Both the position numbers and the translations under genes were made by a program. Shown here piece after piece: positions 35,589 to 44,777 of a stretch of DNA of 64,000 nucleotides (positions are counted from its first letter, which is position 1; each line of letters begins with the position of its first letter). Origin of the DNA: Bog-159 sp963843255 (GTDB taxonomy: Bacteria > Acidobacteriota > Terriglobia > Bryobacterales > Bryobacteraceae); assembly GCA_963843255.1 (NCBI GenBank), contig CAWJJQ010000002.1:434001-498000 (forward strand). Reading direction: 5' to 3'. The notes beneath the pieces were generated by a model. The model had not been told where the DNA came from. It did not search any database and saw only the letters and a program-made list of their open reading frames with translations.

Positions 35589-37766
35589 CTACGGCAGATC
35601 CAGGTCCACCGCAAATAAATCGGCCGTCGCTCCAATGACGTAAGCATAGAGCGTATCGTCCAGGCCGATGCCTGCAAGCCGGCAGGTGATCGCGTCCTTT
35701 TGCAGAGCCTCGTTGAAAGTGAACGAAAGGCTTTTTTCCCCGGAGCCAGGACTGATGTGGTAGACCGGCTGTCCCGGTTCGGCCAGATCCTGATAGAACA
35801 GTTGATCCGACCGGTTCGACCAATATGGATAGGCCATACTCGTGGCGGCCGGACCCGGCGTCCATTTCTTTAGCTTCACGCCATAAAAGAAAATCTGATT
35901 GTCTGAATTGTTGATGGCGGCAATGAGACGGCCATCGCGCGACCAGGAGGGGGAGTGAAACCCTTCCGAGCCGGGCAGGAGACTCGTCTTTCCGGTCGCC
36001 ACATCGACCAGGTACAAGTGATCGGGCGCTTCGAGGGAAGCGTTGCTCATGTCTACGACGATCTGCTTTCCGTCCGCGCTCCAGTCCGCCGCACCCGCTA
36101 CAAGGTCCGGCGGCCCGAGCGCTCGCGGGGGCGAGCCGCCCTCGGCCGCGACCGCCCACAACTTGCGCATGACATTGGGCTGGGTGGCAATGAACAGAAT
36201 TTGGCGGGAATCGGGAGACCAGCGCGGCTCGAGCGTGCTCATGCCGGCGGGAGTGAGCTGAAAGCAATCCGCCCCGTTTGTACGGCAGCGCCAGAGCGAC
36301 CCGTCGACCGTGGAAGCGTATGCGGCCCATTTTCCATCGCGCGAGAAATGCAAATTGGAGGCCGTGGGAAAAACAGACGCGGTGTAGAGCGAGTGAAAAT
36401 CCGGCGAAAGCCGGTACAGCTTTGTGTCGGGCCAATATCCCATCGAAACCAACCTCGAACCGCTGCTCCCCAGACCCACGACCGTTTCCGTGTCCTCCGC
36501 GCCTAGAGCGACTAAAACGGGCCGGCGCGAAGCTCGCCTCCAGAGACTCGGCTGTTCGCGGGTCATCCACAGCTTCTGGTGGGGGAAGGATCCGCGCAAA
36601 AACGCGAAGTACCTGCCACCGGCGAGCCAAAATCCGACAGAAGTGTCCGTGGCTTTTTCGCCACCCGGAAACAACTGTTGCAGATGAGATCCGTCAGTCC
36701 GAACCTCCCACAGGGAATGAACGCGCAGGAAGGGATCCCACGTGCTAAACGTGAGCCGCGATCCGTCCGGCGTCCATACCAGACGATATGCGGGCTTCTT
36801 TGCCACGGGACGCATAGCCGAGCCATCGCTATCAGCTTCATACAGGGTCTCGCCGGAAGTAAAGGCTATCCGGCGCCCGTCGGGCCACCATACGGCATTC
36901 GAGGACAGGAACTCACCAAGGCGCCGTGGCGGACCTCCCTGAACCGGCCAAACCCATAGTCGATATGGATCGCCGATCCGGCCAAGCGAACCCAGGAGAA
37001 AACGGGTGTGATCGGGCGAAATGTCAAAGATGGTGGAACTCGCGAAAGGCGTCTTGACCTCAACCGCGTCGCCTCCGTTGATGGAAGTCTGCATCGGAAA
37101 ACGCCGCGCCCCGCGCCTCGCAGAGAAAAAGATGCGCGTTCCGTCGCTGACAATCGGCCCTGGTTCCACATTGCCGGTATGCGTGAGGCGCGTGCGATTG
37201 ACCATCCGGGGTGGAGGCAGCGGGAATAACCAGTACACGGCTTGATGCAGGATAATGGCGGCGGCCGCGGCAACAGCAAGGTATTTCCAGCGGCGAGACT
37301 TTCCCGGCGTGACAACGTCGGTTGCGTGCGCCTGGCCGTTCTCGTGGCCATTACGATCCTCGACCGAAGCCACCGCCGGCATCGAATCAAATCGCCTGGC
37401 GGCGGCAGCGGCGAGACCGGCCTGATCCTCGATCGCGACCGGCGCGATGAAACGGTACCCGTGCTTGGGAAGCGTAACGATGAAGGTCGGATTCCGGGCG
37501 GAATCCCCCAAGGCGAAGCGCAGCCTTTTCAGGGCGGCGTTAAGGCTGCCATCGAACTCAACGTATGTATCGGACGGCCACAATGCCTGGCGCAACTCTT
37601 CGCGGGTTACCGCTTCGCCCGGTTTCTCGAGCAGCATGCACAGAATCCGGAAGGGTTGGTCCTGAAGCCGGACAGGGGAGCCCCGGCGCAGAAGCTCCCT
37701 TTTGCGGACGTCAACCTCGAACACGCCGAACCGATAGACCCGCCCTGAGAGCGCTGGTGAATTCAC
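35589..37766 (-). CDS. Winged-helix transmembrane regulator with TolB-like propeller
   Basis: A 725-residue protein from a GTG start. Residues 12-110 are an OmpR/PhoB-type winged helix (FGVFEVDVRKRELLRRG, then FRILCMLLEKPGEAVTREEL and FIVTLPKHGYRFIAPV). A single membrane helix lies at about 158-178 (YLAVAAAAAIILHQAVYWLF), and the remaining C-terminal part is a WD40/TolB propeller (ISPDHTRFLLG, WSPDSRQILF, WSRDGRLIAA). The topology is CadC-like: DNA binding inside and a sensor propeller outside. This domain pair is abundant in Acidobacteria. It probably controls its own operon with the PQQ dehydrogenase; this is inference from adjacency. Confidence 0.85.
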   Translation of the reverse strand: MNSPALSGRVYRFGVFEVDVRKRELLRRGSPVRLQDQPFRILCMLLEKPGEAVTREELRQALWPSDTYVEFDGSLNAALKRLRFALGDSARNPTFIVTLPKHGYRFIAPVAIEDQAGLAAAAARRFDSMPAVASVEDRNGHENGQAHATDVVTPGKSRRWKYLAVAAAAAIILHQAVYWLFPLPPPRMVNRTRLTHTGNVEPGPIVSDGTRIFFSARRGARRFPMQTSINGGDAVEVKTPFASSTIFDISPDHTRFLLGSLGRIGDPYRLWVWPVQGGPPRRLGEFLSSNAVWWPDGRRIAFTSGETLYEADSDGSAMRPVAKKPAYRLVWTPDGSRLTFSTWDPFLRVHSLWEVRTDGSHLQQLFPGGEKATDTSVGFWLAGGRYFAFLRGSFPHQKLWMTREQPSLWRRASRRPVLVALGAEDTETVVGLGSSGSRLVSMGYWPDTKLYRLSPDFHSLYTASVFPTASNLHFSRDGKWAAYASTVDGSLWRCRTNGADCFQLTPAGMSTLEPRWSPDSRQILFIATQPNVMRKLWAVAAEGGSPPRALGPPDLVAGAADWSADGKQIVVDMSNASLEAPDHLYLVDVATGKTSLLPGSEGFHSPSWSRDGRLIAAINNSDNQIFFYGVKLKKWTPGPAATSMAYPYWSNRSDQLFYQDLAEPGQPVYHISPGSGEKSLSFTFNEALQKDAITCRLAGIGLDDTLYAYVIGATADLFAVDLDLP

Positions 37767-37771
37767 CGGCC

Positions 37772-37790
37772 TGCCACCTTTATCGTGGCA
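37772..37790 (-). promoter_or_regulatory. Small hairpin over the ribosome-binding site
   Basis: TGCCAC and GTGGCA form a 6-bp stem with a 7-nt loop, ending 5 bases before the GTG start of the winged-helix regulator. The AAAGGTGGC that could serve as its ribosome-binding site is inside the hairpin, so the stem could lower translation. Weak evidence. Confidence 0.3.
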
Positions 37791-37913
37791 AGTCTAGCAC
37801 GCGGGAATGCGGGTCACAACTTTCTCTTAGTCCCTCTGTTTATGGGGCTTATAAGGTCATATTCAGGTCAGATAAACAACCCGCCGGGCGCCACGGCGCG
37901 GGAGCCGGCCCAG

Positions 37914-38354
37914 CTATTGCTTCACGGCAATGGCCGAGATTTCGATTTTCGCTCCACCGATCAAGCCCGCCACTTGCACGGTGGCGCGCGCCGGTTTCGG
38001 GTCTGGCATGAGCTTCTTGTAGACCTCGTTCATCTTCGGAACATCGTTCAAGTCCGTGATGTAGACGGTCACGGAGGCAATGTCCTTCATCTGAAAGCCG
38101 GCCTTTTTGACGATCTTTTCGATCGCGGCGATGGTGTTGGTAGTCTGTAGCGTGATATCCGTTCCGGTGACCTTGCCTTGCGCGTCGGGCCCTTGCTGAC
38201 CTGCCACGTAGAGGGTGTTGCCTGCCACAACCGCCTCGCTAAAAGGCATGCCCTTCTGGAAATCGATGGCTTTGTTCTGCGCAAACGCGCTGCCTGAAAT
38301 GCAACAGGCCATCATGCCAACCACCCAAAAACGCTTCTTGATCTTTGACGTCAT
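37914..38354 (-). CDS. Exported RidA-family protein
   Basis: About 146 residues from the ATG at 38354 (GGAG about 10 bases upstream); the in-frame GTG at 38387 overlaps the preceding stop. A signal peptide (FWVVGMMACCISGSAFAQ) leads into the RidA/YjgF fold: PFSEAVVAGNTLYVAGQQG, IAAIEKIVKKAGFQMKDIAS, VYITDLNDVP and a C-terminal Arg-containing segment PARATVQVAGL. Cytosolic RidA deaminates reactive enamines; exported relatives are known in sequence but little studied. It is the last gene of a five-gene minus-strand cluster. Confidence 0.85.
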   Translation of the reverse strand: MTSKIKKRFWVVGMMACCISGSAFAQNKAIDFQKGMPFSEAVVAGNTLYVAGQQGPDAQGKVTGTDITLQTTNTIAAIEKIVKKAGFQMKDIASVTVYITDLNDVPKMNEVYKKLMPDPKPARATVQVAGLIGGAKIEISAIAVKQ

Positions 38355-38383
38355 TTGTAGGTTCTCCATTTTCAACGATTGGA

Positions 38384-39229
38384 TCACACTTCCACTACCT
38401 CTTCATAGCGGTGGCGCCAGGTAATTTCTCCGGCGGCCTGAAAGATATTGAGCGCCTGTTCATAGAGGTCGCGGGGGATCTGGATGCCTCCTTCCCAGCA
38501 CCCTAACTCCTGATACGCTTTGACGGCGTGGCTCAGGGCGGCGGGCGCTACGCCTGGAAAGAACGACGCTTCGGCCGCAGCGACTTCGCCGGCGGGAGCC
38601 GTGCGTACCCACTCCCTGGCGCGTTCGTACGCCTTCAGGAAGGTTCGATAAGAGTCGGTCTTTTGGAATTTGCGATCGCAGCAGAGGCTGCTGAACGCAA
38701 CCGCAGGCACGGATGCTCCGACCGCGACCACCATCTCGCCGCTTGCCACGGGAGCCTGCAAGTGTACGTAATCCCCTGTGCCGGCGGCGAACGCGGCTTC
38801 CATTTTTTCGGGCGTCCTGGCGTCGATCACCTTGATCTTTGTCCAGTCGGCTCCGTTTTGGCGCACTGCATATTTCAACATGACCAGCGGTTGCAGCCCG
38901 TGATCCGCAAGCAGAGTTTTGCCCTCCAGCTTTTTCCAGTCGAATGCCGGATCCGGCTGGCGCCCGACCAGGAAGAAACCATCCCGCTGGTTGATCTGCG
39001 CGAAGTGCACGGGCATCGGTTCGACCCCGCGTTCCCGCGGCTTCCAGTTTGACGATACGGCCGACTGCACAATATCGACCGCGCCATCGCGGATCAGGGC
39101 GTAAGTACGCTGGCCGGGTTCGAGGACGCCATACGTGACTTCGCGCCCCTCATCCTGGAGCAATCGAATGCAGTAAAGGAGGGGGCTGTAAAATGCGGAA
39201 TGGCGCGAGGCCATGATACGAAGGGGCAT
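38384..39229 (-). CDS. Periplasmic-binding-fold protein, NMT1/MqnA-like
   Basis: A 281-residue protein with type II binding-protein features: MASRHSAFYSPLLYCIRLLQ, a hinge GRQPDPAFDWKKLEGKTLL and DYVHLQAPVASGEM. There is no signal peptide or lipobox, so it is probably cytosolic. That makes an enzyme or sensor of the MqnA/NMT1 kind as likely as an ABC transporter ligand binder, and no permease or ATPase genes are nearby. It lies 43 bp after the AraD1-type gene, and the RidA-like gene follows directly. Confidence 0.65.
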   Translation of the reverse strand: MPLRIMASRHSAFYSPLLYCIRLLQDEGREVTYGVLEPGQRTYALIRDGAVDIVQSAVSSNWKPRERGVEPMPVHFAQINQRDGFFLVGRQPDPAFDWKKLEGKTLLADHGLQPLVMLKYAVRQNGADWTKIKVIDARTPEKMEAAFAAGTGDYVHLQAPVASGEMVVAVGASVPAVAFSSLCCDRKFQKTDSYRTFLKAYERAREWVRTAPAGEVAAAEASFFPGVAPAALSHAVKAYQELGCWEGGIQIPRDLYEQALNIFQAAGEITWRHRYEEVVEV

Positions 39230-39272
39230 GCCTTACTATTTCACATCGCCAAGAGTGCGGTTGAGCTGGCAA

Positions 39273-40265
39273 TCAGACAGGCCGGACCGACACCACCCTC
39301 TCCCGTGGCGGCACTCGCAGCAACGGGTTGCGCAGCGCGCGTCCGAAGCCTTCGAAGCGCACTTGCATCACGTCGCCGTCTTCCAGCCGCACCCCGTCTC
39401 CGAAGCTGAACGCATCCGCGCCGAAGAAGTGAATGTGCATATCGCCCGGGCGGCGGTGAAACTCGAACTTGAAGTGATGGTGTTCAATGTTCGCCAGGCT
39501 GTGGCACATGGCGCTCTCCCCGGTTCGTATCTCGCGCGACCAGAGCCGCTGCCCGCCGCGATCGACGGAAACCTGGCCGGGCACCAGGCCGAAACCGGCA
39601 TCCAGCACGAGTTCCGGCCCGATGGCGCAGGTGCGAAGCTTCGATGCGGCCAAGTACAGATAGTTCTTCCGTTCGAGGACATGATCGGAGAACTCGTTGC
39701 CCGCCGTGAAGCCGATCCGCCGCGGCATTCCCTGTGCGTCGATGAGATAGACGCCAGCCACCTCCGGCTCTTCCCCGCCATCGTCCGCAAACTCCGGAAC
39801 GGTTAGCGGCTCATTGTGCGCGCGCAGCACGGTGCCACAACCTTTGTAAAACCACTCAGGCGCTGTTCCCGGCTGCCCTGGCGCAGGTTTACCGCCCGCC
39901 ACGCCGGATTCGTACATACGGGTGCTGTCGGTAATGGCTTGCGCCGCGGCGTGCATAGCGTCGCGATTCTTGGCGCTGGCTTTGTGCGTCAACCCGGTGC
40001 CGCTTACCAGGCATCGCGCCGGCTCGGAGGGGACGTCGGCAGATGGATAGATCCGCCATTCCGACTCTCCGGCGTACACGGCGTCGTAGCCGATTACGTC
40101 ATCTGATTTCCGCCGTTCGACGCCATCGGCGAGATGCATACCATCGAGCAGGCATGACTGCGCCAGATCATAAACAAACTGGCAGTCATCCAGCAATCGC
40201 AGACCGGGCTCTTCGACAACGGCCACACGGCGGCCTTCCGGGCCGGCCAACTGAACGAGTCTCAT
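39273..40265 (-). CDS. AraD1/FAH-family protein (GguC-like)
   Basis: A 330-residue protein of the fumarylacetoacetate-hydrolase fold. The N-terminus MRLVQLAGPEGRRVAVVEEP and the metal-site region GYDAVYAGESEWRIYPSADV, with TGLTHKASAKNRD and FTAGNEFSDHVLERKNYL, match the GguC/AraD1 group linked to arabinose and related sugar-acid degradation (dehydratase step on 2-keto-3-deoxy acids). The exact substrate is inference. It is 9 bp from the molybdoenzyme gene stop and shares its strand. Confidence 0.8.
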   Translation of the reverse strand: MRLVQLAGPEGRRVAVVEEPGLRLLDDCQFVYDLAQSCLLDGMHLADGVERRKSDDVIGYDAVYAGESEWRIYPSADVPSEPARCLVSGTGLTHKASAKNRDAMHAAAQAITDSTRMYESGVAGGKPAPGQPGTAPEWFYKGCGTVLRAHNEPLTVPEFADDGGEEPEVAGVYLIDAQGMPRRIGFTAGNEFSDHVLERKNYLYLAASKLRTCAIGPELVLDAGFGLVPGQVSVDRGGQRLWSREIRTGESAMCHSLANIEHHHFKFEFHRRPGDMHIHFFGADAFSFGDGVRLEDGDVMQVRFEGFGRALRNPLLRVPPRERVVSVRPV

Positions 40266-40274
40266 GTTGAGAAG

Positions 40275-41033
40275 TCAGATGCCGGCGTACCAGGCATAGC
40301 CTGCTTCCGGCGACGCGGAGCCCAATCCCTTGCCAAACCCTTTCAGATTGTCTGCCAGCGTCAGGCGGGTGATGTACTTGACGCTTTTATATCCGAGTTG
40401 GCGAGGCAGCCGCAGGCGAAGCGGTCCGCCGTTGCCCACGGAAAGTTCTCCGCCATTCATCCCATAAGCGATCAGCGTCTGCGGGTGCAGCGCATCGGCC
40501 ATGTCGATGCTGTCCCACCAGTCGCGTTCGAACGAGAAGTAGACCAGGTATCTGGCCTGCGGGTGGACGCCCACCAGGTCCAGGACGTGCGAGAGGGGCA
40601 CGCCGATCCACTGGGATATATACGACCAGCCTTCTTCACAGGCCAACGACGTAATGTGGCTGCGCGCGGGATAGCTTTTGAGCTGGGCGAGCGAGAACGA
40701 GGCGGGGCGGGCCACCATGCCGTCAACGGCAAGCCGCCAGTCGGCGAATCCTCCGGCCTGCAGCCGCTTGAACGCATCGCTCGGAGGCGCTGTCTCATTG
40801 GCAAACGGGCGCTTCGAAATCTGACTGGGAGAGAACTCACGGGCCAACGAGTGCCGGGTGAGCAGCCGCTGGCAAGCGTACGTCAGCGTTTCGCCGACGC
40901 CGTACAGGCCGCCGCGATCTGGTGGAACCAGTCCGTACTTTTGCGCCAGACGCGCCGCAACGCCCAGGCCCGCGACGCCTGCCGTGGCCGCGAGTCCACC
41001 AGTGACCAGCTTACGCCGTGAGAATTGACTCAT
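40275..41033 (-). CDS. Tat-exported molybdopterin oxidoreductase (MsrP/SuoX type)
   Basis: A 252-residue protein with a twin-arginine signal (SRRKLVTGGLAATAGVAG). The sulfite-oxidase fold core is present, with the Mo-ligand Cys132 in HITSLACEEGWS. Substrate-pocket segments SFERDWWDSIDMADALHPQT and GGPLRLRLPRQLGYKSVK are typical of the MsrP/YedY subgroup. Relatives reduce oxidised methionine or other S/N-oxides using a membrane cytochrome b. The start overlaps the stop of the cytochrome b gene by 4 bp (ATGA), so the two are a functional pair. Confidence 0.85.
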   Translation of the reverse strand: MSQFSRRKLVTGGLAATAGVAGLGVAARLAQKYGLVPPDRGGLYGVGETLTYACQRLLTRHSLAREFSPSQISKRPFANETAPPSDAFKRLQAGGFADWRLAVDGMVARPASFSLAQLKSYPARSHITSLACEEGWSYISQWIGVPLSHVLDLVGVHPQARYLVYFSFERDWWDSIDMADALHPQTLIAYGMNGGELSVGNGGPLRLRLPRQLGYKSVKYITRLTLADNLKGFGKGLGSASPEAGYAWYAGI

Positions 41034-41791
41034 ATGTGCTCCGATTGTGTAGTAGCGCGCCCGGTGATCATGGCGCGCACGCGGTTCCAGAATCCGGAAA
41101 GATACACCATCACCACGTGGACCACCAGGAAGAGTAGCAGTGCCAGAGAGACGAAGAAGTGAATCGTGCGCGCGGATTGCTGTCCGCCCAGCAAACTGAC
41201 GGAAGCGGGAACCGCGGAAACGAAGGCGGGGGACATGGCCAGGCCGGTCCAGATCACCAGTGGGAAAAGAACGAAGATCACGAACGAATAGGCAAGCCTC
41301 TGGAGGGCGTTATACGATCCAGCTTCTGCTCGATCCGGCCGGGCGAAGCGCAGACGGCTGGAAATTTCTCCCCCGAGCTTCCGCCGCGTGAAATCGCCTT
41401 TCGCCGGGAGCAGGTTCTTCCGGAAATGGCGCGTGGTCAGACCGGAAACCGCGTACAGCAAGCCAGTCAACACCACCACCCAGGCCGATTGAAAGTGGAG
41501 TGCGCGGCTCCAGCCGTTCTGGTCGGGCAGCACGTAGCCGTAGCCGGTGGGCACGGTTCCCCTCGACGAGGGGATCGGCAGCTTGAACAACGGTTCAGTC
41601 AGTATGTTGCCGTCTTCACCCCAATAGAAGCGAGGGTGAGAGATCACAATTTCGAACCCGGTGACCAGCAGCGCGAAGAAGCAGAGGACGGTGATCCAAT
41701 GCGTAATGCGAACTAGCGCAGTGTGGCGCGGGGCTTCCGATTGGGTCGCGAAGGCAGACGCGCTGCTTAGGGCCCGGACAGCATCAGCCAT
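41030..41791 (-). CDS. Membrane cytochrome b (b561/thiosulfate-reductase type)
   Basis: A 253-residue membrane protein with about four helices. His residues suited as haem ligands occur at RITHWITV, RALHFQSAWV, RTIHFFVS and FLVVHVVMVY. It is the probable electron donor partner (from quinol) of the overlapping Tat molybdoenzyme gene. It is the first gene of the five-gene minus-strand run and is divergent from the GH29 gene with a 57-bp gap. Confidence 0.8.
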   Translation of the reverse strand: MADAVRALSSASAFATQSEAPRHTALVRITHWITVLCFFALLVTGFEIVISHPRFYWGEDGNILTEPLFKLPIPSSRGTVPTGYGYVLPDQNGWSRALHFQSAWVVVLTGLLYAVSGLTTRHFRKNLLPAKGDFTRRKLGGEISSRLRFARPDRAEAGSYNALQRLAYSFVIFVLFPLVIWTGLAMSPAFVSAVPASVSLLGGQQSARTIHFFVSLALLLFLVVHVVMVYLSGFWNRVRAMITGRATTQSEHI

Positions 41792-41848
41792 TCCGGGATT
41801 GTATCATGCGCGGCCGCCCAGGTTTCCCTATGGTGTAAGCTGTGTTCC

Positions 41849-43585
41849 ATGACCCGGATCGCCTGCCTGCTGCTTGCCGCCCTGGCGGTTTCGCACGCCG
41901 CACCCATTACCGACGAGGAAAGGATCCGCTGGTATCGCGACGCCAAGTTCGGAATGTTCGTTCACTGGGGAGTGTATTCTATGCTCGCGGGCGAATGGCA
42001 GGGGCATCGCGTTCCGGTCGGCACGGAAGCCGAATGGATCATGCAGCGTTTCAACATCCCGGTCAAGGACTACCGCGAAATCGCCCACTCGCTGAACCCC
42101 GTCCGTTTCGACGCCGAACAAGTGGTGGCGCTGGCAAAGGCCGCCGGCATGAAATATCTGGTGGTCACCGCCAAGCACCACGACGGCTTCGCCATGTACC
42201 ATTCGCGCGTCAGCCAGTACAACATCGTCGATTGGACGCCGTTCAAGCGCGACCCGGTCAAGGAGCTTTCCGCAGCCTGCGCCAGGGCGGGCATCAAGTT
42301 CTGCGTCTACTATTCCCACCGCGAGGACTGGGACGATCCGGACGGCTACGGCAATAATTGGGATTACGACCGGTCGAAGAAGAACTTCGCGAACTATCTG
42401 GAGCACAAATCCAAGCCGCAGCTTCGCGAGTTACTCACCAACTACGGCCCTCTGGGCCTGGTCTGGTTCGACCGCGGCATGGATACACGCGAGCACGCCC
42501 TGGAGTTTGTCAATCTGGTGCGCAGCTTGCAGCCCGGTTGTTTGATCAACGGCCGGGTGGGCAGTTACGGCGCGGAGTTACTCGGCGATTACCAGGATTT
42601 GAACGACAACGGGATGCCGTCGGGCGGTCTCGAAGAATACTGGGAGACACCGCAAACGATGAATACGACCTGGGGCTACAGCCAGTTTGACCAGAACTGG
42701 AAAACTCCCGAGGGTGTAATCCAGCGCCTGGTGGAGATCGTGAGCAAGGGCGGAAACTATCTGCTCAATATTGGTCCTATGGGCGACGGCACGGTCCCTG
42801 CGCCGAGCGTGCAAACGCTCGAGAAGGTGGGCGTCTGGATGCGCCGGAACAGCGAGAGCATCTACGGCACTTCGGCCTGCCCCATGCCGGACTTTCCCTG
42901 GGGGCGATGCACCGTCAAAGGCCGCACCGTTTATTTGCATGTGTTCCACTGGCCCGGCGACGCGGTCCTGCGGCTGACTGGCCTGCGCACCGAAGCCAAC
43001 GCTGCGTACCTGCTGGCGGAGCCTGCGCGTAAATTGCCGGTCGCTCGCGTACATGATGCCATCGGCATTTCGCTGCCGGCACAGCCATTGGATGCGGCCG
43101 ACACCGTGGTGGTCATGCAACTGGCGGACGTGCCTGCGGTAGATCCACCGATCGTGACGCAAGGCAGCGACGCTCCCTTCGCGCTGGATTACCTGACGGC
43201 GGTAACCGCGGGGCGCGCCGTCAAGCGCTTCAACCGCGCCGGACGCTTTCATATTTCCAAGTGGCGCGGCCCTCAGGATACGGTCACCTGGCACTTGTTG
43301 GTCAGTCAAACGGGCAAATACAAGGCGACCATTCGTTATTCGGCCGAGACTGCCTGGGCTAACCGGAAATACTTGGTGACTATTGGCGACCAGACGCTGA
43401 ATGGCGTGGTGGCCGCGACCGGCGAAGGCTACCAATACCGCACGTTCGACCTGGGTTTCATGGATCTGAAGAAAGCCGGCGCGTATACTGTGAGCATCCG
43501 GCCGCAGGATGAATCGGACCGGTACCTGATGTACTTTCAGACGCTGGAACTGACGCCGGCCGGAGTGGCGCCGGATGTGGAATAG
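41849..43585 (+). CDS. Alpha-L-fucosidase, GH29
   Basis: A 578-residue exported enzyme (signal CLLLAALAVSHA). The GH29 N-terminus WYRDAKFGMFVHWGVYSM, then KYLVVTAKHHDGFAMYHS and LGLVWFDRG with the catalytic nucleophile at Asp208, are clear. After the barrel (to about 350) come a beta-sandwich and a C-terminal domain of carbohydrate-binding appearance (YLTAVTAGRAVKRFNRAGRF to TLELTP). Retaining GH29 enzymes release fucose from glycans. It stands as a single gene that converges with nuoH (16 bp). Confidence 0.9.
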   Translation: MTRIACLLLAALAVSHAAPITDEERIRWYRDAKFGMFVHWGVYSMLAGEWQGHRVPVGTEAEWIMQRFNIPVKDYREIAHSLNPVRFDAEQVVALAKAAGMKYLVVTAKHHDGFAMYHSRVSQYNIVDWTPFKRDPVKELSAACARAGIKFCVYYSHREDWDDPDGYGNNWDYDRSKKNFANYLEHKSKPQLRELLTNYGPLGLVWFDRGMDTREHALEFVNLVRSLQPGCLINGRVGSYGAELLGDYQDLNDNGMPSGGLEEYWETPQTMNTTWGYSQFDQNWKTPEGVIQRLVEIVSKGGNYLLNIGPMGDGTVPAPSVQTLEKVGVWMRRNSESIYGTSACPMPDFPWGRCTVKGRTVYLHVFHWPGDAVLRLTGLRTEANAAYLLAEPARKLPVARVHDAIGISLPAQPLDAADTVVVMQLADVPAVDPPIVTQGSDAPFALDYLTAVTAGRAVKRFNRAGRFHISKWRGPQDTVTWHLLVSQTGKYKATIRYSAETAWANRKYLVTIGDQTLNGVVAATGEGYQYRTFDLGFMDLKKAGAYTVSIRPQDESDRYLMYFQTLELTPAGVAPDVE

Positions 43586-43601
43586 CGATCGAGACCGATA
43601 G

Positions 43602-44771
43602 TTAGATCATGCCGAGCAGAGCGTTGACCACGATCGCCGCCATGCCTACCGGGATCATGACCTTCCACCCGATATTCATGAGCTGGTCGTAGCGAAAACG
43701 AGGGAAGGTGCCGCGGAACCAGATCATCATGTAAATGATCGCCGACACCTTGAACAGGAACCAGAATATCCCGATGGCGGCGGCATTGAATGCCGGAACC
43801 ATGTAGATGGCGCCGATCAGGACCAGCAGCACGACAGCGCCCACCAGCACTTTCTGCTGCAGCGGATCCTTGAGCCGCGGCACCAGCACCAGGCTGCTCA
43901 ACCCGGAGCCTACGAAAACCACGAACGGCACGATGTAGTTGAGCGCGGCCAGCCAGGAGACGCTGGGGAAAGGCCGCAGCCAGCCGCCCCAGAACAGGGT
44001 CACCGCCACCGACGAGATCACGAAGATATTGGCATACTCCGCCAGGAAGTAAAGCGCCCAGCGAAAGCCACTGTACTCGGTATGGAATCCCGCCACCAAC
44101 TCCGACTCCGCTTCCGGCAGATCGAACGGCGCGCGATTGGTCTCCGCCGTGGCCGCGATGATGTACACCACGAAGGGCACGATCATGAAGCCGTAGTTGG
44201 AAAAGATGAACCAGATGCCGCGCGTCTGCTGCGCCTGGATGATGCCTTGCATGCTCAGCGTTCCGGCCACCATCACGCCGGAAAGCAGCGCGAACGACAG
44301 GGCTACTTCATAGCTGACCAACTGCGCCGCGCTACGCAATGCGCCCAACAGCGGATAGTGGCTGTTGGACGCCCAGCCGCCCAGAATAATTCCCAGAATC
44401 CCCACCGCGGACATGGCCGAAATCACCAGCAAGCCCACGTTCACGTCCGCCACATACAGGTACTTACTAAATGGAATCACGGCGAAGGCAGTCAGTCCGG
44501 TAAAGGTCGAGATCACCGGCGCCAGCCAGAAGATGGACTGATCCGCGTCCGTGGGGATGATGTCTTCCTTGATCAGCAGCTTCAAGGCATCCGCGATGGG
44601 CTGCAGCAGGCCGTGCGGCCCGACGCGCATGGGTCCCAGCCGGACCTGAAAATCCGCCAGCACCTTGCGCTCGATCAGCACGATGTATCCCGCCACCAGC
44701 GGAAACAGTGCGATGATCACCAGCGTGACCAGGATCGGCGTGAACAAAGGATGGTGGATGATCTGGTCCAT
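43602..44771 (-). CDS. nuoH: NADH-quinone oxidoreductase subunit H
   Basis: A 389-residue, multi-helix membrane subunit at the junction of the quinone-reducing arm and the proton pumps. Family hallmarks include ERKVLADFQVRLGPMRVGPHG, then ADALKLLIKEDIIP and ETNRAPFDLPEAESELVAG. Here it is the last gene of the operon, after nuoN, instead of its common place between nuoG and nuoI. Confidence 0.97.
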   Translation of the reverse strand: MDQIIHHPLFTPILVTLVIIALFPLVAGYIVLIERKVLADFQVRLGPMRVGPHGLLQPIADALKLLIKEDIIPTDADQSIFWLAPVISTFTGLTAFAVIPFSKYLYVADVNVGLLVISAMSAVGILGIILGGWASNSHYPLLGALRSAAQLVSYEVALSFALLSGVMVAGTLSMQGIIQAQQTRGIWFIFSNYGFMIVPFVVYIIAATAETNRAPFDLPEAESELVAGFHTEYSGFRWALYFLAEYANIFVISSVAVTLFWGGWLRPFPSVSWLAALNYIVPFVVFVGSGLSSLVLVPRLKDPLQQKVLVGAVVLLVLIGAIYMVPAFNAAAIGIFWFLFKVSAIIYMMIWFRGTFPRFRYDQLMNIGWKVMIPVGMAAIVVNALLGMI

Positions 44772-44777
44772 AAGCTC

